From an uncultured Lachnospiraceae bacterium (lineage in GTDB: Bacteria > Bacillota > Clostridia > Lachnospirales > Lachnospiraceae): DNA of 64,000 bases. Made by a program: the position numbers and the translations under genes. Positions 19,804-29,720 of the stretch are shown here, piece after piece (the stretch's first letter is position 1; each line of letters starts with the position of its first letter). The DNA lies in contig CATLCV010000004.1 in assembly GCA_949893755.1 (NCBI GenBank), positions 1 through 64,000 of the forward strand, written 5' to 3'. The notes beneath the pieces are model-generated. The model had not been told where the DNA came from and did not search any database. It was given only the letters and a program-made list of their open reading frames with translations.

Positions 19804-19842
19804 AGAAGAGGAGCGGTCAGTCTGTGACCGGCTCCTCTTCTT
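19804..19842. terminator. Terminator hairpin, copy of 14799-14835 sequence
   Basis: AGAAGAGGAGCGGTCAGTCTGTGACCGGCTCCTCTTCTTTTT; lies inside the 3' end of the convergent CDS. Confidence 0.7.
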
Positions 19843-20812
19843 TTTCAAATACAATCTTCTCCATAACACTCAGAATTGCCGTTTTATTTTTTTCATGCAG
19901 ATAGACTTCATTCAGCTTTCGCTTGCTGTAATGGAGATACGTTCCCTGCGTGTACTGTACCAGAAGATCTGTAAAAAAACGTTCCCAGCTAAAATACTCC
20001 CGGCTTTCTATAAAATCATGCGGATGTTCCAGAATATTCCGCACAGCATTGCCGTCAATCAGGCCGGATTTTAATATGAGCCACTCAAATGATTCCGGAA
20101 GATAACATTTTGTACTCGGATGGAGCTTCATATACTGAGACAGCTCGTTCATTTCAGGACCTATGGACGCGCCGTCTGCGACAACAAGCGTATTCTCATG
20201 ATCCAGTTCCTGCAATTCATCCTTTAATCTTGATTTCCCGCCTGCGCTTCTGCAGGGAATGTGATGTTCGCCGCACACAGAATCGAAGAAATCAAATCCT
20301 GAATTAGAATCCTCTACGACTACCGCATCCGGCCTTATCTCTGCCGAAACTTCTCCACTGCTGTATATATGGTAAAATTCATTATAGACCCTTTTCATAT
20401 CATGGTATTTTCCCGCCGTATGGATCCCATATATTTCTTCCACGGAATACGGCAGATTCGGTAATTCTTCCCTGGTGATGATGACAAAATAATTGTCAGA
20501 CGCCTTTGCCATTCCCGCAAATTCTGTTGTCTTTAGAAACAGGTTATCTTCATCCAGAAAAATGATCTGATCATGCAGGGTCGGCAGGACGAGCTTCCAG
20601 TCAAGCTCATCTAAGATACGGCATTTTTTCTCACATTGGATTTCGACACCCGAACTGTCTCCGCGGCGCGCTGCCAGCGCGATCATGGAATACAGCGTTG
20701 TTTTTCCTGTGGCGCTGTCCCCGCGGATGACCGTAATATTTCTTCGGATGTCAAATTCATAGCGGAGCCTTTTATTCTGTACTATGACGTGATAAGTTCC
20801 TTTCATTGTCAC
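19817..20812 (-). CDS. P-loop ATPase-like protein paired with DUF4869 protein
   Basis: Walker A GDSATGKTTL, Walker-B-like DQIIFLDEDN; overlaps stop of upstream gene. Confidence 0.75.
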   Translation of the reverse strand: MTMKGTYHVIVQNKRLRYEFDIRRNITVIRGDSATGKTTLYSMIALAARRGDSSGVEIQCEKKCRILDELDWKLVLPTLHDQIIFLDEDNLFLKTTEFAGMAKASDNYFVIITREELPNLPYSVEEIYGIHTAGKYHDMKRVYNEFYHIYSSGEVSAEIRPDAVVVEDSNSGFDFFDSVCGEHHIPCRSAGGKSRLKDELQELDHENTLVVADGASIGPEMNELSQYMKLHPSTKCYLPESFEWLILKSGLIDGNAVRNILEHPHDFIESREYFSWERFFTDLLVQYTQGTYLHYSKRKLNEVYLHEKNKTAILSVMEKIVFEKEEEPVTD

Positions 20813-21258
20813 CGCTCCTTTATATTCAGCGCCTCATGAAAATATTCACGATAGCTGTGTATCACCCTGCCGGTGTTGAGCATCAACGCGTCAAATTCAT
20901 CTGCCGAGCTGAAATCCAATACATGGTGCAGATTGATGGTCAGCTCCTTCCGTTTTCCAATCTCCACGATCCACTTTGCGCAGTTATCCCCGCAGGAGGA
21001 CGCATTGAAAATCTTCCCGGTATCATCAAACATCATCAGGATCAGAGTTTTTACCCCTCCCGATATTTCCTTCGGGGAAATGGGGCCCAGTACCGGGCTT
21101 TCGATCAGATGGGCGCTGATCACCTCGGATCTGTCGATATCCTTTATCATTTCCACAGACAGCGGGTCTGTGATCCATTCATCCTCGTATTGGTTGTCAA
21201 AATACGTCGGCGGATGGTAGATCGAATTTTCAATTTCTCCAAAAACAATTTTCAGCAT
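20809..21258 (-). CDS. DUF4869-like protein
   Basis: 149 aa; family recognised from MLKIVFGE...SPKEISGGVKTLILM; TGA/ATG overlap with downstream ATPase. Confidence 0.7.
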   Translation of the reverse strand: MLKIVFGEIENSIYHPPTYFDNQYEDEWITDPLSVEMIKDIDRSEVISAHLIESPVLGPISPKEISGGVKTLILMMFDDTGKIFNASSCGDNCAKWIVEIGKRKELTINLHHVLDFSSADEFDALMLNTGRVIHSYREYFHEALNIKER

Positions 21259-21472
21259 ATGGCTTCCTCCTGAAAAGGCAGTGTATAGTTCGATGGCTGG
21301 CTTGTGACCGTGCAGCGCAGTATACGATCCAGAAGTGGGATAGCTCCGGTGTCCGTTTCTGCAAATCCTTCCTGCAATGATTGTAGCGCGAAAATAAAAT
21401 CAATGCAAGATGGGATTTTGAGCAACGGCTATCGATAAGTATTCCATTTGGAATCCTGCTGCGGTATAATGA

Positions 21473-21525
21473 ATTGCGCTGATGCGCAAGCAGGTCATCA
21501 ATTTCCTGACGGAAATTGGTGACAA
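21473..21525 (-). repeat. Dispersed 53-bp repeat (family A), minus orientation; partial second unit follows to 21551
   Basis: ATTGCGCTGATGCGCAAGCAGGTCATCAATTTCCTGACGGAAATTGGTGACAA. Confidence 0.85.
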
Positions 21526-21594
21526 ATTATAATGAATTGCGCTGATGCGAATGAAATCCATTAACAGATCAGAACACGAGGAGGAACAAAAAGC

Positions 21595-22149
21595 ATGATA
21601 TTTGAACGTAAAATGATCCATCTGAAGGACGGCCGCACATGTATACTGCGTCCCGCGGAAGCAGAGGATTCGAAAGCGATGATCGAATGCCTTCGGACCG
21701 TCTCTTCCGAAACCCCATTTCTCCTCAGAAATGAGGATGAGGTTACAATGACAATTGAAGCAGAAGAACACTTTTTAAAAGCGAAAAGCGAGGATCCGCG
21801 CGAAATTATGATGGCGGCAGAAGTGGACGGCGAGCTTTCAGGAAACTGCGCCATCATGTCCGTCGGCGGTCTGCGCCGCATCTCCCACCGGTGCGGATTT
21901 GCAATTTCACTGAAAAAAGCCTATTGGGGACTTGGTATCGCATCCGCATTGATGGAGTATGCATTTCTTCTGGCAAAGGAAATGGGCTATGAGCAGGTGG
22001 AACTGGAAGTGGTTGACGGAAACGACCGGGCAAAAAGCCTTTATGAACGATTTGGTTTTCAGGAAACCGGAAAAAACTGCCGCGCCCTCAAGTACGATGA
22101 CGGCAGTTATCGGGATGAATACAGGATGGTAAAGATTTTGCATGTCTGA
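21595..22149 (+). CDS. GNAT family N-acetyltransferase
   Basis: 184 aa; YWGLGIASALMEYAFLLAKEMGYEQVELEVVDGNDRAKSLYERFGFQETG. Confidence 0.93.
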   Translation: MIFERKMIHLKDGRTCILRPAEAEDSKAMIECLRTVSSETPFLLRNEDEVTMTIEAEEHFLKAKSEDPREIMMAAEVDGELSGNCAIMSVGGLRRISHRCGFAISLKKAYWGLGIASALMEYAFLLAKEMGYEQVELEVVDGNDRAKSLYERFGFQETGKNCRALKYDDGSYRDEYRMVKILHV

Positions 22150-22310
22150 CATTTTTATCCGGTTTTTCTTTCCCTTTTCCACTGGAATCTGCTATAATGG
22201 AAATGTCTTAAGCCGTATTAATACATTTTCATTGCAGACGCGCTATAAAGCAGCTGCCGGAACAGCGCATTTTCAGATGCAGTGAAAACCTGATCGGAGG
22301 ATGGAATATC

Positions 22311-23075
22311 ATGTTGAATGCGAATAGTGCGGTGCCGCTGTATCAGCAGCTTTCAGATGATTTGAAAAAACGAATCGAATGTGGGGAATTCCGTACAGGG
22401 CAGAGCATACCCAGCGAAGCAAAATTATGTGAATACTATAAGGTCAGCCGGATCACAGTGCGCAATGCGATCGCTGATCTGGTGGAACAGGAGATTTTGG
22501 TGACATACCACGGAAAAGGTGCATTTGTCAGGACACCCAAAATCTCGTCCAGTTTAAGCACATTTAACGGATTTACTTATTTCTGCAGTGTAAATCATAT
22601 TGACACCTATACACATATGCTGGAAAAGGTGAAGCAGCCCTCATCAACCACGATTTCAAAAAAGCTGGAGTTGGATAAAACAGTCGATATCGTTTATTTA
22701 AAAAGGCTGCGTCATGTCAATCAGAAACCAGTCATGATCGAGCATGTTTACCTGCCCTGCTCTGAGTTTTCGTTTCTGCTGGATCTGGATATGGAAAACC
22801 GATCCCTGTATGAAGAGATTGAGAAACATACAGGGGTACGGCTGCAGGATAATTGCTACACTTCGATTGTTTTGGAAACAAGCCTTACTACGGAAGAGGA
22901 GCAGGAACTCATGGGCCTGTCCGAGCCGGATGCGGTTTTTGTACTGACAGAAACCGTATATTTGAATACCGGGAAACCGGTTCATGTAACAAAGCAGATC
23001 CTATCCGGTGACTATTTTAAATTTTTCCTGTCGAACCAAGTAAACCAGTTGTCAATGAACTGGAAAAAGGTGTAA
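22311..23075 (+). CDS. GntR family (HutC/UTRA) transcriptional regulator
   Basis: PLYQQLSDDLKKRIECGEFRTGQSIPSEAKLCEYYKVSRITVRNAIADL. Confidence 0.94.
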   Translation: MLNANSAVPLYQQLSDDLKKRIECGEFRTGQSIPSEAKLCEYYKVSRITVRNAIADLVEQEILVTYHGKGAFVRTPKISSSLSTFNGFTYFCSVNHIDTYTHMLEKVKQPSSTTISKKLELDKTVDIVYLKRLRHVNQKPVMIEHVYLPCSEFSFLLDLDMENRSLYEEIEKHTGVRLQDNCYTSIVLETSLTTEEEQELMGLSEPDAVFVLTETVYLNTGKPVHVTKQILSGDYFKFFLSNQVNQLSMNWKKV

Positions 23076-23085
23076 GGAGGACTCT

Positions 23086-23808
23086 ATGTCTGAGATAAAT
23101 ACAAAAATTGATCCAAACAGTATGATACCCATGTATAAGCAGATTATCAGTGTGATGAATAACAGAATTGAAAAAGGGGAGCTCAAGCCCGGGGATAAGC
23201 TGCCGTCAGAGACAGAGCTGATGAAGGAATATCAGGTCAGCCGTATTACGATCCGGGCGGCGATCAGTGAACTGGAGGAAGCAGGACTCGTCATCCGTTC
23301 CCGGGGGAAGGGAACCTTTATCGCATCCAAAAAAGAGCTTTATTCAGCAGATGACCGAATCGGTTTCACACATTCCTGCCAGCAGGAAGGAAAATCCGCA
23401 GCAACGGAAGTAATAGGGATTACATGGGAATACCCTACCCTGTCAGATATAGAATATATGAAAATCGAAGAGGACAGCCCGATTCTTATAACCAGGCGTC
23501 TGAGATCTGTGGACGGAGAACCCACCATGATAGAAATCAATCATTACGGGCCGCAGTTTCGGTTTCTTGAACAGGAAAATCTGAGCGGCTCCCTGTATGA
23601 TATTTTACAAAAGCACAAAATTATTCTGGGGAAGAGTATACGGACACTTGAAGTTGTTTATGCAAATGCGCAGGAGGCGAATCTGCTAAATCTTAAAAAG
23701 GGAGATGCGCTTTTATTGTTTACAGACAAGCATCAGGATGAAAATGGAAAGCCATTGTTTATTTCAAAACAAGTCTATTGTACAAAACGACTAAAATTTT
23801 ACCTGTAA
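23086..23808 (+). CDS. GntR family (HutC/UTRA) transcriptional regulator, second tandem copy
   Basis: PMYKQIISVMNNRIEKGELKPGDKLPSETELMKEYQVSRITIRAAISELEEAGLV. Confidence 0.94.
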   Translation: MSEINTKIDPNSMIPMYKQIISVMNNRIEKGELKPGDKLPSETELMKEYQVSRITIRAAISELEEAGLVIRSRGKGTFIASKKELYSADDRIGFTHSCQQEGKSAATEVIGITWEYPTLSDIEYMKIEEDSPILITRRLRSVDGEPTMIEINHYGPQFRFLEQENLSGSLYDILQKHKIILGKSIRTLEVVYANAQEANLLNLKKGDALLLFTDKHQDENGKPLFISKQVYCTKRLKFYL

Positions 23809-23882
23809 AAAGGAAAAAAATGAAATATTCTCAAAGAAAAATAGTATTTTTGACTAAAATGTCGAAGATGCTATTTTTTTTG

Positions 23883-23938
23883 TTGACAAAAGAATCCTCC
23901 ACGTGATAAACTCTCTGTAACAAGATGTTATATAACAT
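23883..23938 (+). promoter_or_regulatory. Promoter (TTGACA...GATAAA) and perfect palindromic operator ATGTTATATAACAT (23925-23938) for PTS operon
   Basis: 14-bp perfect palindrome downstream of -10; related site at 28629-28642. Confidence 0.65.
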
Positions 23939-23968
23939 ATTATTACAAGAATAGGAGGAGTGATAAGA

Positions 23969-24391
23969 GTGAATAGGATTTTACTTGCAAGCCACGGACC
24001 GCTCGCACAGGCGATGAAGGTTACCGCAGAATTCCTGATGGGTGAAAATGAAAATGTGAAAAGCATGTGCGCCTATGTGGATGAAGGCTCCAAAGACCTT
24101 CCGAAGATGGTGGACTGTTGGTTGGAGGAGTGGCAGCCGGAGGATTCCTGGACTGTGATCACAGATATTTTCGGAGGCAGCGTGAATAATGAATTTCTGG
24201 CAAGGACTGCAGAACATGATTTTTTTCTCCTTTCGGGAATGAGCCTGCCGCTGGTGCTTTCCATCTGGGGTGAGGAAGAGCCACTGAGCAGGATGAAGAT
24301 GGAAAAGCTGTTAGATGAAGCAAAATCTACTATACAGCTGTGCAATGGACTGCTGGAAGAAAAGGCAGGCGCATCGGAAGAGGACTTTTAG
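23969..24391 (+). CDS. PTS mannose-family EIIA component
   Basis: NRILLASHGPLAQAMKVTAEFLMGE (IIA-Man active-site His); GTG start with AGGAGG upstream (alternative GTG 23960). Confidence 0.88.
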   Translation: MNRILLASHGPLAQAMKVTAEFLMGENENVKSMCAYVDEGSKDLPKMVDCWLEEWQPEDSWTVITDIFGGSVNNEFLARTAEHDFFLLSGMSLPLVLSIWGEEEPLSRMKMEKLLDEAKSTIQLCNGLLEEKAGASEEDF

Positions 24392-24491
24392 CATTGATTT
24401 GGATCCGCATCTGTTTTACGGCAGGCCGCCTGCGCGGCAGGTGCTTTGCGGCCAGCTGTATCAACTATATTGAAAAGCGAGGAGAAAAAAT

Positions 24492-24965
24492 ATGATCAAA
24501 TTGGTAAGAGTAGACCACAGGTTAATTCACGGACAGGTTGCAATGGCATGGACACAGTCACTGGATGTAGACTGCATCCTGGTTGCAAATGATTCGGTTG
24601 TCAATGACGACATCCGTAAGACCACTATGAAACTGGCGAAGCCGAATGGCGTAAAGCTGGTTATTAAAAACATTGAAGATTCCATTGCCGCCCTGAATAA
24701 GGGTGTGACAGACAAATATAAATTGTTCATTATCGTGGAAAGTATTGAGGATGCATACCGTCTATGCTCCGGATACCAGGGGATTCGGTCCGTGAATCTG
24801 GGCGGATGCAAACCGAAGGAAGAAGCGGTAAAGACCATTTATAAGACGATTCCTGTAACTGCCCGGGATGAGGAATTGCTAAAAGAGCTGCTGCGCAATG
24901 GGGTCGAGGTCGAGATACGGCAGGTGCCGGGCGACCAGAAAATGATTGTAAAAGAAAATATGTAG
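24492..24965 (+). CDS. PTS mannose/fructose/sorbose EIIB component
   Basis: MIKLVRVDHRLIHGQVAMAWTQSLDVDCILVANDSV. Confidence 0.95.
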   Translation: MIKLVRVDHRLIHGQVAMAWTQSLDVDCILVANDSVVNDDIRKTTMKLAKPNGVKLVIKNIEDSIAALNKGVTDKYKLFIIVESIEDAYRLCSGYQGIRSVNLGGCKPKEEAVKTIYKTIPVTARDEELLKELLRNGVEVEIRQVPGDQKMIVKENM

Positions 24966-24978
24966 GAGGAGGGACATC

Positions 24979-25749
24979 ATGTTAGTTCAGGCAGTTTTAA
25001 TCGGTTTGATCGCAACGCTCGTAACTTTTGAGTGGATGCTGGGTACAAATCTGGGCTCCCGCCCCATTATCACAGGTGTGCTGGTAGGGCTCGTTATGGG
25101 AGATCTGCAGACCGGGATTATTTTGGGAGCTACCCTGGAAATGGTATTTATCGGTTCTATTACATTGGGAGCCGCAGTTCCGCCGGATGTGATCACAGGC
25201 GGCATTTTAGGAGCTGCATTTGCAATCTCAACGGGGAAAGGAGCTGACGTGGCGCTTGCGCTTGCGTTTCCCATCGCAACATTATATCTGATCGTGGATA
25301 ACGTACTGACATTAGGTTTGCTGCCGTTTTTTGTACATAAAGCGGACGCTTACGTTGAAAAGGGAGATTTTAAAGGGATGGAGCGGATGCATATCCTGGG
25401 CGGTTTCGTTGTAAAAAGCCTGCCGCGGGGGATCATATGCGGTGTTGCGTTCTACCTTGGAACACCGGTGATGAACCGTGTATTGGAAGCAATTCCGCAG
25501 TTTGTCCAGGACGGACTGGTAGCGGCGGCCGGATTTATTCCTGCGCTTGGTATTGCGCTTCTGGCAAGAATGATCCTGACAAAGAAAACAGCAGTTTTCT
25601 TTGTGCTGGGCTTTGCGATCGCTACATATCTTGGAGTTCCGATGCTTGGCATCGCGATCATGGCAGGTGCTCTGGCAATCATCCTGGTACAGATACAGAG
25701 CGGACAGACAACAGCAGTACAGGAGGTAACGGACGATGACGACTTCTAA
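24979..25749 (+). CDS. PTS mannose-family EIIC component
   Basis: Polytopic; RPIITGVLVGLVMGDLQTGIILGATLEMVFIGSITLGAAVPPD. Confidence 0.94.
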   Translation: MLVQAVLIGLIATLVTFEWMLGTNLGSRPIITGVLVGLVMGDLQTGIILGATLEMVFIGSITLGAAVPPDVITGGILGAAFAISTGKGADVALALAFPIATLYLIVDNVLTLGLLPFFVHKADAYVEKGDFKGMERMHILGGFVVKSLPRGIICGVAFYLGTPVMNRVLEAIPQFVQDGLVAAAGFIPALGIALLARMILTKKTAVFFVLGFAIATYLGVPMLGIAIMAGALAIILVQIQSGQTTAVQEVTDDDDF

Positions 25750-26557
25750 TGTAAATGAAAACAAGATTGGCAAAAAGGAGCTGCGGTCTATCTTTCTGAG
25801 ATCACTGACCCTGGAATATTCCTGGAATTATGAGCGGCAGCAGCATATGGGATATTGCTTTGCCATGCTTCCCGCGATCCGGAAAATTTATGAGGAAAAA
25901 GAGGCACAGATTGAAGCGGCAAAAAGGCATATGGAATTTTTTAACACAACACCATATATTTCAACCGCTGTGCTGGGGATCTCTGCCGCAATGGAAGAAA
26001 GCAACGAAAAAACAGAGGATTTTGACACATCATCGATCAATAGTGTAAAGGTTGCACTCATGGGACCGCTGGCCGGAATCGGTGATTCCATGTTCTGGGG
26101 AACCCTGAGAGTCATTGCGACAGGCATCGGAACCTCGCTTGCACTGCAGGGAAATATCCTGGGACCGATTCTGTTCTGGCTGATATACAATATTCCGGCT
26201 TTCGCAGTCAGATGGTTCTGCATGAAGGCAGGATATGGGTTCGGGACGAATTTCCTGAATAAGATTGAAGAATCCGGGCTTATGCCAAAGCTGACATACG
26301 GCGCGGCCGTTCTTGGACTTATGGTCATTGGGGCGATGATCCCCAATATGGTCAGTGTATCGATCGCAGGAGCACTTGGCAGCGGGGAAGCCGCGGTGGC
26401 GGTACAGGATATTCTGGACGGTATTATGCCGAATCTGCTTCCATTTGGCCTGACACTGGGAATTTATGGCCTGCTGCAGAAAAAGGTGAAGGTATCCTGG
26501 ATTCTATTATTCCTGACATTACTGGGGATCGTTGGAACATTTTTTGGGGTTTTTTAA
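25736..26557 (+). CDS. PTS mannose-family EIID component
   Basis: RSLTLEYSWNYERQQHMGYCFAMLPAI, MGPLAGIGDSMFWGTLRVI. Confidence 0.95.
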   Translation: MTTSNVNENKIGKKELRSIFLRSLTLEYSWNYERQQHMGYCFAMLPAIRKIYEEKEAQIEAAKRHMEFFNTTPYISTAVLGISAAMEESNEKTEDFDTSSINSVKVALMGPLAGIGDSMFWGTLRVIATGIGTSLALQGNILGPILFWLIYNIPAFAVRWFCMKAGYGFGTNFLNKIEESGLMPKLTYGAAVLGLMVIGAMIPNMVSVSIAGALGSGEAAVAVQDILDGIMPNLLPFGLTLGIYGLLQKKVKVSWILLFLTLLGIVGTFFGVF

Positions 26558-26621
26558 TTGAGAGGAACAAAAGCAATATAAAAAAGAAACGATGCAAGTT
26601 TTATGAACGGAGGTTTTCAAG

Positions 26622-27620
26622 ATGGTAACATTTGATGAAAAACAGATTTTGGAAAATGGTGCTTATATTTACAGTAAACGGGCAGAAATAGAAGCCATTG
26701 CGGACGCAGTTTGCGAGAAAGGCTTTGATAATATCCTTTTTACATCTTCCGGCGGTTCTCTGGCAATGATGCAGCCCTTTGACTATATGATTTCCGTGAT
26801 GTCCAGCCTGAATGTACAGTCACAGATTTCGGCGGAATTGCTGACAGTCGGAAACCAGCAGCTTACAAACCGGACTATTGTCTTTATGGCATCAAAATCC
26901 GGAGATACCAAAGAGACAGTGGCAGCGGCAAATTATGTAAAAGAACGCGGAGCGACGATCATATCTGTGCTCGGCGTGGAGGATTCCCCTCTGGGAAGGC
27001 TTTCGGACTATTCCGTTGTCTATAAGAACGGACGTCCCCAGGAATATGTTCTGTATCTCCTGATTGGAAAGCTTTTGAAAAACACAGGATTTTTTGAAGA
27101 CTATACACAATTTGCGGATGAACTGAAGCATTTGCCGGCAGGGCTTGTATCTGTTGGGAAGGCGAGTGACGAAAAGGCCCGCGCATATGCCATGAAATAT
27201 AAGGATGATCCTTACCAGATCTGGATCGGATCCGGCAACCTGTGGGGACCAACCTATTCCTTTGCCATGTGTGTTCTGGAGGAGTCACAGTGGCTGCGGA
27301 CCAAGTCCGTCACTTCGCCGGAATTTTTTCACGGCACCATTGAACTGGTAGAAAAGGGAGTCTGCGTGGCACTGAATATGACGGAAGGGCAGACTAGAAA
27401 ATTAGACGAAAGAGTCCGGGACTTTGTCGGACAATATACGGATGACTTCACGGTATTTGATACTGCGGATTATGAATTGCCTGGAATCAGCGGCAAATTC
27501 AGGTGGATGCTGTCACCGGTCGTGATCAATGCGGTATTATCCAGGGTAAGCAAGAACTTTGAAGACATCAGAAATCATTCGTTGGAGATCCGGCGCTACT
27601 ATCGGAAGGTAGAGTATTAG
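26622..27620 (+). CDS. SIS domain protein, FrlB/GfrE/GfrF-like deglycase
   Basis: 332 aa, SIS motifs SSGGSLAMMQP, ASKSGDTKETV; C-terminus RRYYRKVEY. Confidence 0.85.
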   Translation: MVTFDEKQILENGAYIYSKRAEIEAIADAVCEKGFDNILFTSSGGSLAMMQPFDYMISVMSSLNVQSQISAELLTVGNQQLTNRTIVFMASKSGDTKETVAAANYVKERGATIISVLGVEDSPLGRLSDYSVVYKNGRPQEYVLYLLIGKLLKNTGFFEDYTQFADELKHLPAGLVSVGKASDEKARAYAMKYKDDPYQIWIGSGNLWGPTYSFAMCVLEESQWLRTKSVTSPEFFHGTIELVEKGVCVALNMTEGQTRKLDERVRDFVGQYTDDFTVFDTADYELPGISGKFRWMLSPVVINAVLSRVSKNFEDIRNHSLEIRRYYRKVEY

Positions 27621-27721
27621 ATAATGATTCAGAGCGGCAGCGGTAAGTCAATACTTGGCCTGCTGCTCTGGACAGTTTCAATATCAATAAATTACCGGAA
27701 CAGCTTATTGGAGGTAGAAAG

Positions 27722-28573
27722 ATGAAAATAGCTGGAATCGGAGATAATGTGATTGACCGTTATATGAACCTGGGTGTGATGTACCCGGGCGGCAATGCGG
27801 TAAATGTAGCGGCCCACGCCAGTAAGCTGGGGGCGGAGGCCGCATATATCGGAAGCATCGGCGCTGACAGGGAGGGCAGAATCATACAGTCGGCCCTGGA
27901 GAGTCTGCAGGTCGATCTTTCTCAGTGTATTTTTGATCCGGAATCTACCACGAAGAAATGCGATGTCAATGTTTTTGACGGCGAACGGCATTATATCGGG
28001 GCGGATGAAGGAAAAAAGTGGGCGCATACGACAAGGATCCGGGAGGAGGATATCAAATATCTGAAGGATTTTGATGCCATACACACAAGCTGCAATGCAA
28101 AGCTTCATGAGGATATTTATAAATTAAAGGAGCTGCCGGGTATGGTGACCTTTGACTTTTCGGTAAAGGATAAATACCGTACGCCGGAGTTTCTCTCCGT
28201 GACCTGCCCGTATCTGGAACTGGGCCAGTTTTCCTGCGACCATATGGAAGAACCGGAGATCAAAATGCTGCTCAGGCAGGTCTATGAACGGGGCTGTAAA
28301 AATGTTCTTGCGACACTCGGAAACCGAGGTCAGATTTTTTATAACGGCAAAGATTATATCCGCGGAAAGGTATACTATGTGGAGCCATTGGATACGATGG
28401 GAGCCGGCGACTCCTATCTGGCAGCCCTGCTTGTATGTCTGTTGGGACATGGCTGGAAGAAGGGCACCGTGCTCCAGGAGGACGTGATCCGTATCGCCCT
28501 GGATAAAGCTGCAAAATACTCATCACAGAATTGCCGGAACGAAGGAGGATTCGGATTCCGAAACAAGATATGA
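27722..28573 (+). CDS. frlD: PfkB family sugar kinase, fructoselysine 6-kinase (FrlD)-like
   Basis: GIGDNVIDRYMNLGVMYPGGNAVNVAAHASKLG; DTMGAGDSYLAALL. Confidence 0.82.
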   Translation: MKIAGIGDNVIDRYMNLGVMYPGGNAVNVAAHASKLGAEAAYIGSIGADREGRIIQSALESLQVDLSQCIFDPESTTKKCDVNVFDGERHYIGADEGKKWAHTTRIREEDIKYLKDFDAIHTSCNAKLHEDIYKLKELPGMVTFDFSVKDKYRTPEFLSVTCPYLELGQFSCDHMEEPEIKMLLRQVYERGCKNVLATLGNRGQIFYNGKDYIRGKVYYVEPLDTMGAGDSYLAALLVCLLGHGWKKGTVLQEDVIRIALDKAAKYSSQNCRNEGGFGFRNKI

Positions 28574-28628
28574 TGAATTGTTTGGAACAGCGGCAGTTAC
28601 TCTTTTTTTAAAAAACTCTTTACATATA

Positions 28629-28642
28629 ATGTTATATGATGT
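28629..28642. promoter_or_regulatory. Second GntR-operator-like site ATGTTATATGATGT(ATTATTAC)
   Basis: Matches ATGTTATATAACAT(ATTATTAC) of 23925 in position-specific fashion. Confidence 0.5.
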
Positions 28643-28692
28643 ATTATTACGTCATAGAAAATAATAAATCAATTTTACAGGAGGGACAAATA

Positions 28693-29706
28693 ATGTTTAA
28701 CTTTGACATTCCACGTTACGAAAAGGTTGTAGGAGACGCGATCGCATTGAGACCGCAGATTGAAAAGGCTGTGGACGAGATCTGCAGCCAGGGATATTCC
28801 AATCTCTTTTTTATCGGATGCGGAGGAACCTATGCACATTCACTTCCGATGAAATACTGGCTGGATACGACTTCTGATCTGGAGACCTACAGTGTGATCG
28901 CGGCAGAATTTATGGCAGCAGGGCACAAGAAATTTACCAAAGACTCTGTATGCGTATTTTCCACAAGAAGCGGTAATACAAAGGAAATTGTAGAAGCACT
29001 CAAGTACTGCAAGGATGCGGGTGCACGTACAATGGTTTATGTATCCAACGACAACACACCGGCCTGTGAATACGCAGATTATAAGTTCTTCAGCTTTGCG
29101 GAGGATGACTGCTTATGCGAAGCGATTTATACATATATGATTACATTGCTGTCCAGATTTTTGAAAAATGCGGGACAATTTGACAAGTACGGGGAATTCA
29201 TGGAGCAATATGGAAAAATCGTTCCCTATCTGATCAAGGCAAAGGAACAGCAGGAAGAAAAATGTGCAAAAATGGCCGCAGAGCATAAGGATACGGAATA
29301 TCATATGATCATTGGATCCGGAATGCTGTGGGGAGAGGCATATGACTATGCAATGTGCATCCTGGAGGAAATGCAGTGGATTAAGACAAAATCAATCCAT
29401 GCGGCGGAATATTTCCATGGAACACTGGAACTGGTGGAAGAAGATACAAGCCTCATTCTCTTCTACGGCGAGGATGAGACAAGGCCGTTGATGGATCGGG
29501 TAATGAATTTCAGCAAGAATATTACCAAGGTAATCAATGTATTTGATACTGCTGAGACAGAGCTTCCGTTTACAGAAGCAGAGTATCGAAAGATTGTATC
29601 CCCGATGGTGATGTACGCAATGACAGAGCGCCTGAGCTGCCACTTGGAGAAAGAGCGGAATCACCCTCTTACAACCAGAAGATACTACCGGCAGATGGAA
29701 TACTAA
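28693..29706 (+). CDS. SIS domain protein, FrlB-like deglycase (second paralog)
   Basis: GCGGTYAHSLPMKYWLDT, STRSGNTKEIVEALK; C-terminus RRYYRQMEY; RBS ggaggg before ATG 28693. Confidence 0.86.
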   Translation: MFNFDIPRYEKVVGDAIALRPQIEKAVDEICSQGYSNLFFIGCGGTYAHSLPMKYWLDTTSDLETYSVIAAEFMAAGHKKFTKDSVCVFSTRSGNTKEIVEALKYCKDAGARTMVYVSNDNTPACEYADYKFFSFAEDDCLCEAIYTYMITLLSRFLKNAGQFDKYGEFMEQYGKIVPYLIKAKEQQEEKCAKMAAEHKDTEYHMIIGSGMLWGEAYDYAMCILEEMQWIKTKSIHAAEYFHGTLELVEEDTSLILFYGEDETRPLMDRVMNFSKNITKVINVFDTAETELPFTEAEYRKIVSPMVMYAMTERLSCHLEKERNHPLTTRRYYRQMEY

Positions 29707-29720
29707 GAGAGAAGGCCGGC

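Noticed and set aside
28636-28692. N-terminal extension of the second SIS ORF (MMYYYVIENNKSILQEGQI)
   Set aside because: Overlaps operator-like palindrome; strong RBS precedes ATG 28693.
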